In this document: positions 1-8,153 of the stretch, in pieces | Layout of the letters: each line of letters begins with the position of its first letter | Numbering within the stretch: position 1 is the first letter of the stretch | Source of the DNA: Methanothrix sp. | Lineage (GTDB): Archaea; Halobacteriota; Methanosarcinia; Methanotrichales; Methanotrichaceae | Assembly: GCF_026419855.1 (NCBI RefSeq) | Contig: NZ_JAOAKP010000014.1 | Span: forward strand, 1-37,329 | Direction of reading: 5' to 3' | Length of the DNA: 37,329 nt | Position numbers and translations under genes: made by a program | The notes under the pieces: model-generated | Told to the model about the DNA's origin: nothing | Database searches by the model: none | The model's input: the letters and a program-made list of their open reading frames with translations, nothing else

Positions 1-78
1 CACAGTTATCTTCTAAGAAAAGCAGCATCATTCGCCACAGTTCCGTTTCACCTTGCCTAAATGATGAGGAGTTCAGGA
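1..78. repeat. Dispersed repeat (family V), copy at the window edge
   Basis: This stretch is nearly identical to 33319-33395, with some divergence in the middle (around 40-50). It ends in AATGATGAGGAGTTCAGG (60-77), a sequence also seen as one arm of the palindrome that houses the third 115-bp element near 28266. The left boundary lies outside the window. No coding potential is evident. It lies in the upstream region of mutS and looks like debris of a mobile element; the family is not recognised. Confidence 0.7.
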
Positions 79-200
79 TCATAGGATTATGCAGACCCAA
101 TCGAACAGCTGCAACAGAGAAATTTACAGTATCATTTGGACGCTGCTGCCTCTGTCAGGCATTCGAAAGTCATATTTAAGAGGCGGTCTACATGTGATTG

Positions 201-2768
201 ATGGCAAGGCTCTCGCCGCTCATGGAGCAGTACTTCCGCATAAAGGAGCAGTGTCCAGACGCCCTTCTCCTCTTCAGGATGGGCGATTTTTATGAGACCT
301 TCGGCGATGATGCAGTTACCACTTCCAGAACGTTGAATATAACACTCACGTCGAGGCAGAAGGATGACGAGGGGAACAGGATCCCGCTCGCAGGCATACC
401 ATATCACTCGCTGGACGTTTACCTCTCAAGGCTTGTTAACGCAGGCCACAAGGTGGCGATATGCGAGCAGGTCGAGGATCCTAAGCAGGCGAAGGGGATC
501 GTGAGGAGGGAGATCACCAGGATAGTCACCCCTGGGACCGTGATAGAGCCTGCACTGCTCCAGGAGAAGAGCAACAACTACCTCGCAGCTATTCTTCCGG
601 AGAACGGGCTCGCAGGGCTGGCGCTTCTCGATCTATCAACAGGCGATTTCATGGCATCGGAGGTTCCCGTGGAGCGGCTGAGATCAGAGCTGGCCAGGTT
701 TTCTCCGGCTGAGTGTCTGGCTCCGCCCGGCGTGTCTCTGGATGGCATGCTGGTGCAGTACGTCGATGGGGAGCTCTTTTCGTTGAACGGGGCATCATGG
801 GCTGGTGGGCTTCTTGTAGATCTGCCAGCGAAAAGCCCCCTGTGCGCCCGTGCTGCCTGCGCGATTCTCTCCTACCTGCAGGAAACCAGGATTCAGTCAG
901 TGGATCACATCAAGCCGATCCGGATGATGTCCTCATCTGAGTACATGCTTCTCGATGAGGTCACGCTCAGAAACCTGGAGATATTCAGAAACCTCAGGGA
1001 CGGGTCCAGAAGCGGCACGCTCATGGAGGTACTGGACGAGACGGTCACGCCGATGGGATCTAGGACTCTTTCGAGATGGCTCCAGATGCCGTCGATGTCC
1101 CTGGAGGTAATTCGGAGAAGACAGGATGCAGTTGAGGAGATGGTGCGAAAAGCTCTGATCAGAGAGGAGATCTCGGAGCTTCTCCAGGGTCTCGGCGACC
1201 TGGAGAGGATCATCGGGCGCGTCTCGCTCGGAAGCGCAGGGCCGAAGGATCTCGTGGCGCTGCGGGTATCGCTCCGCCGGATCCCTGAGATCGCACGGAT
1301 GATGGGCGGTCTGGAGTCAGAGTATCTTGCTGATATCAGGAAGAGGCTGGATGTGAACGAGCTTGATGATCTCGTGGAGCTGCTCGAGAGGGCGATCTCA
1401 GACGATCCTCCATCCTCGCCCAGGGATGGTGGAGTGATAAGGGATGGCTACAGCCCCGAGCTGGATGAGCTCCGCGCGGCGCTCAGAAGCGGAAGGAGCT
1501 GGATCGCGGAGCTGGAATCCTCCGAGCGGAAGAGGACTGGGATAAAGTCGCTTAAGGTCGGATACAACAACGTCTTCGGTTATTACATCGAGGTCACTAA
1601 GCCGAACCTTCCGATGGTGCCATCCGACTATATAAGAAAGCAGACGCTCTCCAATGCGGAGCGCTTCGTGACCCAGGAGCTGAAGGAGATGGAGAGCAGG
1701 GTGCTCTCAGCGCAAGAGCGGTCATCAGCGCTCGAGTACGATCTCTTTCTCGATCTGCGGCGACAGGTTGCATCAAGGACGAGAGCTGTGCAGGAGGTTG
1801 CAGCCGCTGCAGGGGAGCTGGACACGATTCTGGGCCTGACGAAGGCTGCCCTCCGCGGAGCGATGGTGAGGCCCCTGGTCGAGGCGGGCAGGGAGATAAT
1901 ACTCCGCGACTCCAGGCATCCGGTTCTTGACAGAGTCATGAAGGGCGGCTTTGTCCCGAACGATCTCACAATGGATGAGAGCAGCTGGTTCATGATACTG
2001 ACCGGCCCGAACATGGCCGGGAAGTCGACATTCATGCGCCAGGTTGCTCTGATAGTGATAATGGCACAGATCGGCTCGTTCGTTCCTGCATCATATGCAA
2101 AGATAGGGCTCATCGACAGGATCTTCACAAGGGTCGGCGCGAGGGACGATCTCGTCTCGGGAAGATCCACATTCATGGTGGAGATGAGCGAGCTTGCGAA
2201 CATTCTGGTATCAGCCACAAAAGACAGCCTGATACTGCTCGACGAGATCGGGAGGGGGACGAGCACATTCGACGGCCTGAGCATAGCATGGGCTGTATCA
2301 GAGTACATCCACTCCAGAATAAGGGCGAAGACGATCTTCGCGACGCATTACCACCAGCTAACACAGCTCAGTCTTCCTGGAATTGTGAACTGCAGCATGG
2401 CAGTGAAGGAGGAGGGGCGGTCGATAACGTTTCTCAGAACAGTTGTGCCCGGCGCGACAAACAAGAGCTACGGAATACATGTAGCCAGGCTCGCCGGAGT
2501 ACCAGAGCAGGTGATAAAGAGGGCGGAGGAGCTTCTTGGTATCATAGAGGAGCAGGCAGCCATAGAGATAAGGAAGTGTAAATCCAAGAGATCAAAGAGG
2601 TACACCCAGCTCATATTCTTCAATCAGCCGGAGACCCCGGATAACTCCATACTCGAGGAAATAAAGAACCTTGAGCCTGAGAAGATAACACCGCTTCAAG
2701 CTCTGAACCTGCTTGTGGAATACAGAAGAAGGCTCGGCTGTAAGGATGCCCAGGATACACATACTTGA
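201..2768 (+). CDS. mutS: DNA mismatch repair ATPase MutS
   Basis: MutS recognises base mismatches and small loops and recruits MutL in an ATP-dependent way. At 855 residues it has the normal length of bacterial MutS1. The N-terminal mismatch-binding Phe-x-Glu motif is present in GDFYETF (about residues 29-35). The C-terminal ABC-type ATPase shows Walker A GPNMAGKST (602-610), Walker B LLDEIGRG (about 679-686) and the STFDG and ATHYH motifs that follow. I chose ATG 201; an in-frame TTG lies immediately before it at 198, and AGAGGCGG at 179-186 is a weak, distant ribosome site. The stop overlaps the start of mutL by 23 nt, so the two are surely co-transcribed. A bacterial-type MutS/MutL pair in an archaeon implies ancient transfer, a known situation in Methanosarcinales; base composition here matches the neighbours. 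Confidence 0.97.
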   Translation: MARLSPLMEQYFRIKEQCPDALLLFRMGDFYETFGDDAVTTSRTLNITLTSRQKDDEGNRIPLAGIPYHSLDVYLSRLVNAGHKVAICEQVEDPKQAKGIVRREITRIVTPGTVIEPALLQEKSNNYLAAILPENGLAGLALLDLSTGDFMASEVPVERLRSELARFSPAECLAPPGVSLDGMLVQYVDGELFSLNGASWAGGLLVDLPAKSPLCARAACAILSYLQETRIQSVDHIKPIRMMSSSEYMLLDEVTLRNLEIFRNLRDGSRSGTLMEVLDETVTPMGSRTLSRWLQMPSMSLEVIRRRQDAVEEMVRKALIREEISELLQGLGDLERIIGRVSLGSAGPKDLVALRVSLRRIPEIARMMGGLESEYLADIRKRLDVNELDDLVELLERAISDDPPSSPRDGGVIRDGYSPELDELRAALRSGRSWIAELESSERKRTGIKSLKVGYNNVFGYYIEVTKPNLPMVPSDYIRKQTLSNAERFVTQELKEMESRVLSAQERSSALEYDLFLDLRRQVASRTRAVQEVAAAAGELDTILGLTKAALRGAMVRPLVEAGREIILRDSRHPVLDRVMKGGFVPNDLTMDESSWFMILTGPNMAGKSTFMRQVALIVIMAQIGSFVPASYAKIGLIDRIFTRVGARDDLVSGRSTFMVEMSELANILVSATKDSLILLDEIGRGTSTFDGLSIAWAVSEYIHSRIRAKTIFATHYHQLTQLSLPGIVNCSMAVKEEGRSITFLRTVVPGATNKSYGIHVARLAGVPEQVIKRAEELLGIIEEQAAIEIRKCKSKRSKRYTQLIFFNQPETPDNSILEEIKNLEPEKITPLQALNLLVEYRRRLGCKDAQDTHT

Positions 2769-4416
2769 TGAAGAGACTGTGAGCAGGATAGCCGCGGGGG
2801 AGGTGATAGAGCGGCCTGCATCTGTCGTCAAGGAGCTGATCGAGAACTCGATAGACGCTGGAGCCACAAGGATCTTCGTCGGGGTTGAGGACGGAGGGAT
2901 ATCGCTCATAAAGGTCGTCGACGACGGATGCGGGATGGAGCGCGATGATCTGCCGCTTGCATTCCAGCGGCATGCGACGAGCAAAATTTCAGGAGCAGAG
3001 GATTTATTCAGGCTTAAAACCCTTGGATTCCGCGGTGAGGCCCTCTCTGCGATAGCAAGCGTATCGAGATGCGTGGAGGTGCACACAAGAACCAGAAGCT
3101 CTGAGATGGGCACGTATCTTCGACTGGAGAACGGCAGGGTTGCTGAGATAAGAGATGATGGATGCCCTTACGGGACAGGCATAGAGGTCAGGGGGCTCTT
3201 CGAGAGCATCCCCGCGAGGCTCAAGCATCTCTCATCTCCCACCCAGGAGCTCGCGAGGATCGCAGAGACTGTTACACAGATGGCCATAATCCACCACAGG
3301 ATATCATTTGAGCTCTCCTCCGGCAGGAGGTCGCTCTTCAGATCGAGCGCCTCAGAGACATGGGATGATGCTCTGATCAGAGCATTTGGGCTGAGGACCG
3401 TGAAGGGCATGATCTCCATAACGGCGAAAGGAGATGGGTTCGATCTTCGCGGCATGATCTCATCTCCCGACGCCTCACGTCAGGGCCCTGAGTCTCTCCT
3501 GGTTTACGTAAACAAACGGCCTATATACTCCAAAGCTGTCGTTCAGGCGCTGAGGGAAGCATACAGGGGGTTCCTGCAGTCGGGCAGGAATCCTGTTGGT
3601 GTAATATCGATCGAGATCGATCCATACCTGGTGGATGTGAATGTGCATCCTGCTAAGAGAGAGGTCAGGTTTCTCAGGGAGGACGAGATCTACGATGCTG
3701 TGAGGGATGCAGCGCTCAGCGCGCTGAGATCCTCTGTGATGCCTGCAGCTCATCCTGCGAGAATCACAGAGCCGCAGCTCTTGATCCCAAAACCCCAGAT
3801 CCAGGAGACGCTCCCCCTGGAGGTGCAGGCCGAGCAAAGAATCTCAGAGCCGCTCATCAGAATCGTGGGTCAGGCTCTCGATCTGTACATCATCGTTGAG
3901 GATGATGATGGAATAATGCTCGTGGATCAGCATGCTGCAGCAGAGCGGATCCGATACGAGCATCTCCTCGAGAGATGCGAGAGCGGAAGCATCTCTCAGG
4001 AGCTGATACGGCCGGTCACCGTGGAGCTCTCTCCTGGGGAGGAGGCACTCCTCGATTCCTTCTCCACGAAGCTCAGGGAGATCGGCTTCGATATCGATCA
4101 TTTCGGAGGAAGGGCGTACAGCGTCAGGGCGGTGCCAGCAGCTGTGGGCCTTGAGAGCCCTGAGTCGATTCGCGATGTTCTGAGAGAGATCCTTCAGCTT
4201 GGAAGAGCGTCCAGGCTATCCTTCAGAGATGAGGCCCTGAAGCTTCTGGCATGCAGAGGCTCTATAAAATCAGGGGAAAAGCTGAGCGAGAGTGCGATGT
4301 TCAGGCTTCTCACAGACCTCTTCGCATGCGAGAACCCGAGGACATGCCCGCATGGAAGACCTGTAGTTGTTCGCATATCCTCTGAGAGCCTGGAGAAGAT
4401 GTTCGCGAGGAGATGA
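2746..4416 (+). CDS. mutL: DNA mismatch repair protein MutL
   Basis: MutL is the GHKL ATPase that couples mismatch recognition to strand incision. The N-terminal ATPase motifs are clear: AAGEVIERPASVVKEL near the start, DDGCGM, and the GFRGEAL box. The C-terminal domain carries the metal-dependent endonuclease motif DQHA-x2-E-x4-E (DQHAAAERIRYE, from about residue 394), plus ACRGSIKSGE and CPHGRP. It should therefore nick DNA itself, as expected in a lineage without MutH. Length is 556 residues. ATG 2746 gives the canonical MPRIHILDEETVSRIAAGE start; a GTG further upstream at 2713 is less likely. It overlaps mutS by 23 nt, with no good Shine-Dalgarno, which suggests coupled translation. Confidence 0.97.
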   Translation: MPRIHILDEETVSRIAAGEVIERPASVVKELIENSIDAGATRIFVGVEDGGISLIKVVDDGCGMERDDLPLAFQRHATSKISGAEDLFRLKTLGFRGEALSAIASVSRCVEVHTRTRSSEMGTYLRLENGRVAEIRDDGCPYGTGIEVRGLFESIPARLKHLSSPTQELARIAETVTQMAIIHHRISFELSSGRRSLFRSSASETWDDALIRAFGLRTVKGMISITAKGDGFDLRGMISSPDASRQGPESLLVYVNKRPIYSKAVVQALREAYRGFLQSGRNPVGVISIEIDPYLVDVNVHPAKREVRFLREDEIYDAVRDAALSALRSSVMPAAHPARITEPQLLIPKPQIQETLPLEVQAEQRISEPLIRIVGQALDLYIIVEDDDGIMLVDQHAAAERIRYEHLLERCESGSISQELIRPVTVELSPGEEALLDSFSTKLREIGFDIDHFGGRAYSVRAVPAAVGLESPESIRDVLREILQLGRASRLSFRDEALKLLACRGSIKSGEKLSESAMFRLLTDLFACENPRTCPHGRPVVVRISSESLEKMFARR

Positions 4417-4500
4417 TCTGCGAGAGGGCTGTGCGGTAAAGGTCTCATGGAAATGTTCGACCTGTGGCACTGGTGTTCGTGCTTCATTGCAGGAGAAGTC

Positions 4501-5052
4501 ATGTGTGCGAATGTTCTCGGGGAGCTTGCATGTGAGATCATGAGATGCGAGAGATGCGGGCTCTCGCAGACAAGAAGAAACGCCGTTCCAGGTGAGGGAC
4601 CAGAGGACGCGAGGATCATGATGATAGGCGAAGCGCCGGGCGGAGCAGAGGATCTTGCAGGAAGGCCGTTTGTGGGGAGGGCTGGTGCAATCCTGAACAG
4701 GGCTCTCCTTCTCGCGGGATTAAGTCGCGATGAGATATTCATAACAAACATCGTGAAGTGCAGGCCGCCCGGAAACAGGCGACCCAGCAGAGATGAGATC
4801 AGGGCATGCATGCCGTATCTGAGAAGACAGATCGAGATAATAAGACCATCAGCTATCTGCCTCCTCGGGAATGTCCCGGCAAAGGCTGTACTCGGGGTGC
4901 AGGGCGTGACAGCTCTCAGGGGAAGGATATTCGGAGATCTCTATTTGATCACATTCCACCCCGCGGCTGTTATGAGAAACATGGATCGCATGGAGCTTTT
5001 CGTATCTGATCTGGCGAAGCTGAGGAAGATGGTAAGCAACCATGCTTGCTGA
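4501..5052 (+). CDS. udg: Uracil-DNA glycosylase, family 4 (Fe-S)
   Basis: This enzyme removes uracil from DNA after cytosine deamination, the first step of base excision repair. The family-4 signature is present: GEAPGGAEDLAGRPFVGRAG in motif 1 and FHPAAVMRN in motif 2. Four cysteines in the right pattern for the [4Fe-4S] cluster can be seen: CxxC in CERCG near residue 15, one in NIVKCRPP, and one before MPYL. Length is 183 residues. An earlier in-frame start at 4447 exists, but ATG 4501 is preceded by AGGAG (4491-4495) at ideal spacing and matches the usual N-terminus. It follows mutL by 84 nt on the same strand, so the three repair genes may be co-transcribed. Confidence 0.93.
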   Translation: MCANVLGELACEIMRCERCGLSQTRRNAVPGEGPEDARIMMIGEAPGGAEDLAGRPFVGRAGAILNRALLLAGLSRDEIFITNIVKCRPPGNRRPSRDEIRACMPYLRRQIEIIRPSAICLLGNVPAKAVLGVQGVTALRGRIFGDLYLITFHPAAVMRNMDRMELFVSDLAKLRKMVSNHAC

Positions 5053-5099
5053 GCGCTGTGAACCATTCCAACAAGAGACTGCGCTGTCTCCCAATTCTG

Positions 5100-5132
5100 T
5101 AAAAATAGTTGTGTTGGGTCTTCAGACCCAGC
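5100..5132 (-). terminator. Hairpin and T-tract downstream of pstS
   Basis: On the minus strand, right after the pstS stop, an 8-bp stem (5113-5120 with 5125-5132, TGGGTC/GACCCA core, 4-nt loop) is followed by a T-rich run (complement of the A-run at 5101-5105). It resembles an intrinsic terminator. The convergent udg gene ends at 5052, so the hairpin sits between two converging transcripts. Confidence 0.6.
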
Positions 5133-5957
5133 TCAGATCGTTATATATCCTGCCTTCTCTGCAAGACCCTGCCCGCGCGAGCTCAGCACGAATTCTATGA
5201 ACGCCTTGGCGCCCGGGCTCGGCTCGCCGAGGGTGTAGAAGTACAACTTTCTCGCCAGTGGGTACTTCCCGGATTTGATGTTGTCCACAGTCGGCTCAAC
5301 GCCATCCAGAGCAACTCCCTTCACAGTGCCATCCGTGACGTAGCTGTACCCGAGGTAGCCGATCGCCTTATCGCTGCCCTTTATCGCGGTCTTCATCTCG
5401 GAGTTGTCCGCAACCTCTGTCGATACTCCAGGAGTCTCAGCCTCCTTGGAGCCCATTATGATCTCGTTAAAGGTGTCCCTAGTGCCGGATCCTGCCCTCC
5501 TTGCTATGGCGTATATCTGCCTGTCAGGACCGCCGAGCTCCTTCCAGTTGCTGATCTCTCCAGCATATATCATTTTGACCTGCTCTTTTGTGAGCGTCCT
5601 CACGCCTGCATCGTAAATTTCCGTGCTCACTGCCACGACTATACCGTCATATCCCACCAGTATCTCGTTGAACTTTCGGTCGGAGGTCTCATACTTGCTT
5701 CTCTCGGTATCTGTTACCTCCCTGGATGCCATGGCGATATCTGATCTCCCCTCTCCCAGATCGGTTATCCCCACGCCGGTGCCGCCGCCTGTGACAGTGA
5801 CCCTGTAATCGCTCTGCTCCGAGTTGAAGCTCTCAGCACACACAGATGCAAGAGGCAGCACAGTAGTCGATCCCGAGACGCGCACGTCCGTGGCACTCAG
5901 CGCCGGGCTGATAGCGCCCAATATAACCATCATGGCGATTAAGGCCAGCAATCTCAT
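5133..5957 (-). CDS. pstS: Phosphate-binding protein PstS-like, secreted
   Basis: This is a periplasmic-type substrate-binding protein of the phosphate ABC transporter family. A hydrophobic signal segment (MRLLALIAMMVILGAISPALSA) leads into the mature domain. The phosphate-binding motifs GSTTVLPL and the later AGSGTRDTF are intact, as is GGGTGVG. Length is 274 residues, normal for the family. I chose ATG 5957 because GGTGATC lies exactly 3 nt upstream; the start at 5984 would add nine residues before the signal peptide. No pstC, pstA, pstB or phoU is adjacent, so the permease genes must lie elsewhere, or the protein has another role such as anion sensing. A TATA-like element precedes it at about 5991-5998. 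Confidence 0.9.
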   Translation of the reverse strand: MRLLALIAMMVILGAISPALSATDVRVSGSTTVLPLASVCAESFNSEQSDYRVTVTGGGTGVGITDLGEGRSDIAMASREVTDTERSKYETSDRKFNEILVGYDGIVVAVSTEIYDAGVRTLTKEQVKMIYAGEISNWKELGGPDRQIYAIARRAGSGTRDTFNEIIMGSKEAETPGVSTEVADNSEMKTAIKGSDKAIGYLGYSYVTDGTVKGVALDGVEPTVDNIKSGKYPLARKLYFYTLGEPSPGAKAFIEFVLSSRGQGLAEKAGYITI

Positions 5958-5989
5958 TCTGATCACCGGTGGCAGAAACGGCAAGGTTT

Positions 5990-6000
5990 CATATATACTA
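5990..6000 (-). promoter_or_regulatory. Probable TATA box of pstS
   Basis: AGTATATAT on the minus strand lies about 35-40 nt before the pstS ATG, which would give a short leader containing the GGTGATC ribosome site. A similar GAGTATATAC stands about 60 bp further upstream (6051-6060) and could be a regulator site, though this is only inferred from the similarity of the two boxes. Confidence 0.45.
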
Positions 6001-6145
6001 TGTCGAAATAAAAAATATATCCTGACTTACGACTATATTCTGATTATAATGTATATACTCAAAGGTGCAAAGCGCGGAGGATCCCATGTGCGGGCTGGCA
6101 TCGTGTAATATCACATGATGTGAGTATCAGAAAGCTCCAAGTGAA

Positions 6146-6601
6146 TCACAGAGTTAACTGCGCAGCCATTCTCAGCGCGTTTTCCTTCACGAATATGCTC
6201 GGCGTGGATGTTACATTTATAAAAGTCCTGGTTACGCCCTCAGGGTAAACCACGGTGAACCTGGATACAGGAGCGCTCAGGGGTTTCGCGTCGTACAGGT
6301 AGTATCCATCAAGGTACGTGCCCGCGCTCTCGACGACGAGCGTTGCTGTGGATGGCTTGGCCTTTACGGTCTTCACCTTCTGATAGCTGGAGAACAGCCT
6401 GATCAGCTCTGGCTCGATATGCCTGCACCCCAGAGCAAGCACATACAGTTTCGCGAACGGCTCCAGCGTGTAATTCACCTGAAGCCTCAGATCTTCGCCA
6501 TCGGGGATCATGGTAACCTCCTTAACCTGTATGTAGCTCAGTCCAGCAGAGGCATAGGATAACAGAAACACCGATGCGATGATCAGTTCGAGATACCTCA
6601 C
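6146..6601 (-). CDS. Secreted or membrane-anchored protein of unknown function
   Basis: I do not recognise this 151-residue protein. It begins with an N-terminal hydrophobic segment (YLELIIASVFLLSYASAG) that looks like a signal peptide, followed by a mostly beta-type extracytoplasmic domain with several possible N-glycosylation sequons (NYT, NVT). The start is taken as GTG 6601 because GAGGTGGTT lies 3 nt before it; the ribosome site overlaps the stop codon of the upstream zinc-ribbon gene, so the two are a coupled pair. The longer reading from 6655 adds a low-complexity N-terminus that overlaps the neighbour in another frame. Confidence 0.7.
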   Translation of the reverse strand: MRYLELIIASVFLLSYASAGLSYIQVKEVTMIPDGEDLRLQVNYTLEPFAKLYVLALGCRHIEPELIRLFSSYQKVKTVKAKPSTATLVVESAGTYLDGYYLYDAKPLSAPVSRFTVVYPEGVTRTFINVTSTPSIFVKENALRMAAQLTL

Positions 6602-6611
6602 ATCAACCACC

Positions 6612-6854
6612 TCAGCCGGGCCTGCTCTGCCCGAAGAGCGCTGGCAGGATGCCAAGCAGGACGAATGTTGTAATCATGAGAAGAAGGAAGACCACAAAAA
6701 CAAGCTGCTGACGCCTCTGGGCAGACCGGTACTTCGATTCGCAGAGCTCATCACAGAACATGCTGTCAGCCTCAATGGCGTTGCCGCATATTATGCAGTG
6801 CTTGTGGGGTGAGAGCCTGTTCAACCACACCACCAGGGTATGTGCTCTAGTCAA
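6612..6854 (-). CDS. Small zinc-ribbon membrane protein (DUF2116-like)
   Basis: This short protein has a treble-clef or zinc-ribbon pair of Cys knuckles (CIICG and FCDELC, about residues 20-38) followed by a basic stretch and one strongly hydrophobic segment (LVFVVFLLLMITTFVLLGILPALF). That layout is typical of DUF2116-type archaeal proteins, whose function is unknown. The start is uncertain: TTG 6854 is the outermost, while GTG 6833, GTG 6830 or TTG 6824 would begin closer to the zinc motif. It immediately precedes, and is probably co-translated with, the secreted protein at 6146-6601. Confidence 0.7.
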   Translation of the reverse strand: MTRAHTLVVWLNRLSPHKHCIICGNAIEADSMFCDELCESKYRSAQRRQQLVFVVFLLLMITTFVLLGILPALFGQSRPG

Positions 6855-6896
6855 AACACAATATAGATAAGATTTGCGCGTGATTGCCTCCTGCCA

Positions 6897-7202
6897 GGTG
6901 GTCTACCTTCTTTGAGTTGATACTGGTGCACCGGCTCCCTGAGATGTGTTTATAGTCCTTCGCGTCACTTCATATAAGCTAATTTAAAATTTGCTGGACA
7001 TGTCGCACTTCATACACGATTTTATGTAATATGCAATATTATATCAACTTATGCAGAATACTATATTTTGAACGCTGTCAGCGTAAAAATCGACATCCAT
7101 GACCTGTAAATACTTGTCCGATGCCTTCCAGCGCGGTTGATGGCTATGAATTTCCTGCAGCTATTGCTTTTGCATTTATCCACACGTCATAGGTAGACCA
7201 CC
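6897..7202 (-). repeat. 193-bp repeat unit U, copy 1, interrupted by a 115-bp element
   Basis: The unit is bounded by 11-bp near-palindromic ends, GGTGGTCTACC (6897-6907) and GGTAGACCACC (7192-7202). Its reverse complement aligns along its length with 33122-33315. Subtracting the inserted element and its TA duplication (113 bp) leaves 193 bp, against 194 bp in the other copy. The end portion reads as a short peptide frame (DGYE.P.AIAFA.IHT then stop) that is similar in both copies, so it may derive from a gene. Confidence 0.75.
6951..7065 (+). mobile_element. 115-bp MITE-like element, copy 1
   Basis: An AT-rich non-coding element reading TATAGTCC to ATACTATA. Its ends form an imperfect terminal inverted repeat of about 28 bp (19 matches by eye). 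It interrupts repeat unit U: the paralogous unit at 33122-33315 has an uninterrupted GTGTTTATTTT (reverse complement, TA at 33260-33261), whereas here the same flanks are separated by the element with TA on both sides. By hand count it differs from copy 3 at 5 and from copy 2 at 8 of 115 positions. Confidence 0.85.
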
Positions 7203-7741
7203 TCCCCGCCAGGATGGCTGGGAACGAACATGCTCAATACGTTGAGGGAAATCGCATTCTTAGCAAGGTATCTGATGGCTGGACGATTTGGATGATGGCG
7301 GTTTCGTTTGATCAGTAATTTAGGGACCCTCACGGTATTGATCATATTCCTGGTAACAAATGTCATCTGCTGGATTGTATAATTTGTCTGGAAAATCGCC
7401 GTGCCCCGCGGGCCTGTATCACTGAATCTCTTTGTAACAGGAATCTGTCGCCCGATGCTAACTCCGGTGCATCATCCTGCGGTAACCTCTGTCTGACCGG
7501 CAACCCTCGCAACGGGCACATGTACCGCATCTGGGTTGTCTTGAGGTCATCGTCAGATCCTGTCAGTGATCTCCCACAAGGACCTATCAATGCGGCCTGT
7601 CGTCCCTCAATCGCACCGGCACTCAAAGCGACATCATGCCATGCTCATGCCAGCCCTCGTTAAAGGGACCATTTAATGTAGGATTTTTCATTTATAAATA
7701 TATCGTTGTCCGGGTCTGTCTATTATACAACGCTGCATGCG

Positions 7742-7847
7742 ACATTAGGGTATGCCAAATGGATGAAAACTTTGGGATGCGGGTTGGTTTTGTCCAAACA
7801 GGTCGACAGGGATGTTAATCCCTAATGTTTTCATGGTAACCCGCATC
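7742..7847. repeat. Three inverted-repeat pairs in parallel order
   Basis: ACATTAGGG (7742-7750), ATGAAAAC (7763-7770) and GATGCGGGTT (7776-7785) each have an exact reverse complement later, in the same order: 7820-7828, 7827-7834 and 7838-7847. Nested pairing is thus impossible for all three at once; an RNA would form a pseudoknot or alternative hairpins. Function unknown. Confidence 0.5.
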
Positions 7848-7934
7848 TTTCAACACATCCAGATTTACGGAATCTGTCCGGGTCTATCGATCCCGGCAGA
7901 AGCATTAATTGATGCCGGCTCACGAGCTGAACTC

Positions 7935-8153
7935 TCAGTCCTCCTCCTTCTCATACTTGAACGACAGCTTTACCTTTGCCCTGTACTCGACGATCTTGCC
8001 CTTGTCCAGCCTCACATCAAGCTCGGTGACCTCAGCCACCCTCAAATCTCTCAAAGTCTTTGAGGCTGTCTCCACAACAGTCTTCACAGCATCCTCCCAC
8101 CCAACCGTCGATGTGCCGACGAGCTCTATGAATTTATATACATCCCCGTTCAA
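7935..8153 (-). CDS. Dodecin, flavin-binding storage protein
   Basis: Dodecins are ~70-residue proteins that assemble into hollow dodecamers and bind flavin pairs, buffering free flavin. The typical sequence is seen: VYKFIELVGTS near the start, WEDAVK, ASKTLRDLR and the C-terminal VEYRAKVKLSFKYE. The Trp that stacks on flavin in archaeal dodecins is present in GWEDAV. The start is taken as TTG 8153 because GGTGATC lies 3 nt before it; the alternative GTG 8162 adds three residues. It is monocistronic and divergent from the UPF0280 gene. Confidence 0.92.
   Translation of the reverse strand: MNGDVYKFIELVGTSTVGWEDAVKTVVETASKTLRDLRVAEVTELDVRLDKGKIVEYRAKVKLSFKYEKEED

Larger units (their letters stand above)
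6855..7934. other. Gene-poor kilobase made largely of repeat debris
   Basis: No convincing gene is seen on either strand. The left third is a 193-bp-type repeat unit (6897-7202) split by a 115-bp element (6951-7065). The middle (about 7209-7640) has no recognised content; its open frames are short and do not read like proteins. The right part (7642-7860) is AT-rich and holds an unusual set of three inverted-repeat pairs. A decayed gene or former mobile element is a fair reading. Confidence 0.6.

Noticed and set aside
1628-2308. 226-codon minus-strand open frame within mutS
   Set aside because: It is the antisense shadow of the conserved MutS ATPase region, typical of GC-rich codon usage.
6951-7065. 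Three dispersed 115-bp copies as a possible CRISPR or origin repeat
   Set aside because: Copies are about 10 kb apart, in both orientations, with a target duplication; this fits a mobile element, not an array or origin.
7363-7626. 87-codon minus-strand open frame in the gene-poor region
   Set aside because: Composition is Arg/Gln/Ser-rich without hydrophobic pattern, and no ribosome site or family match is apparent.
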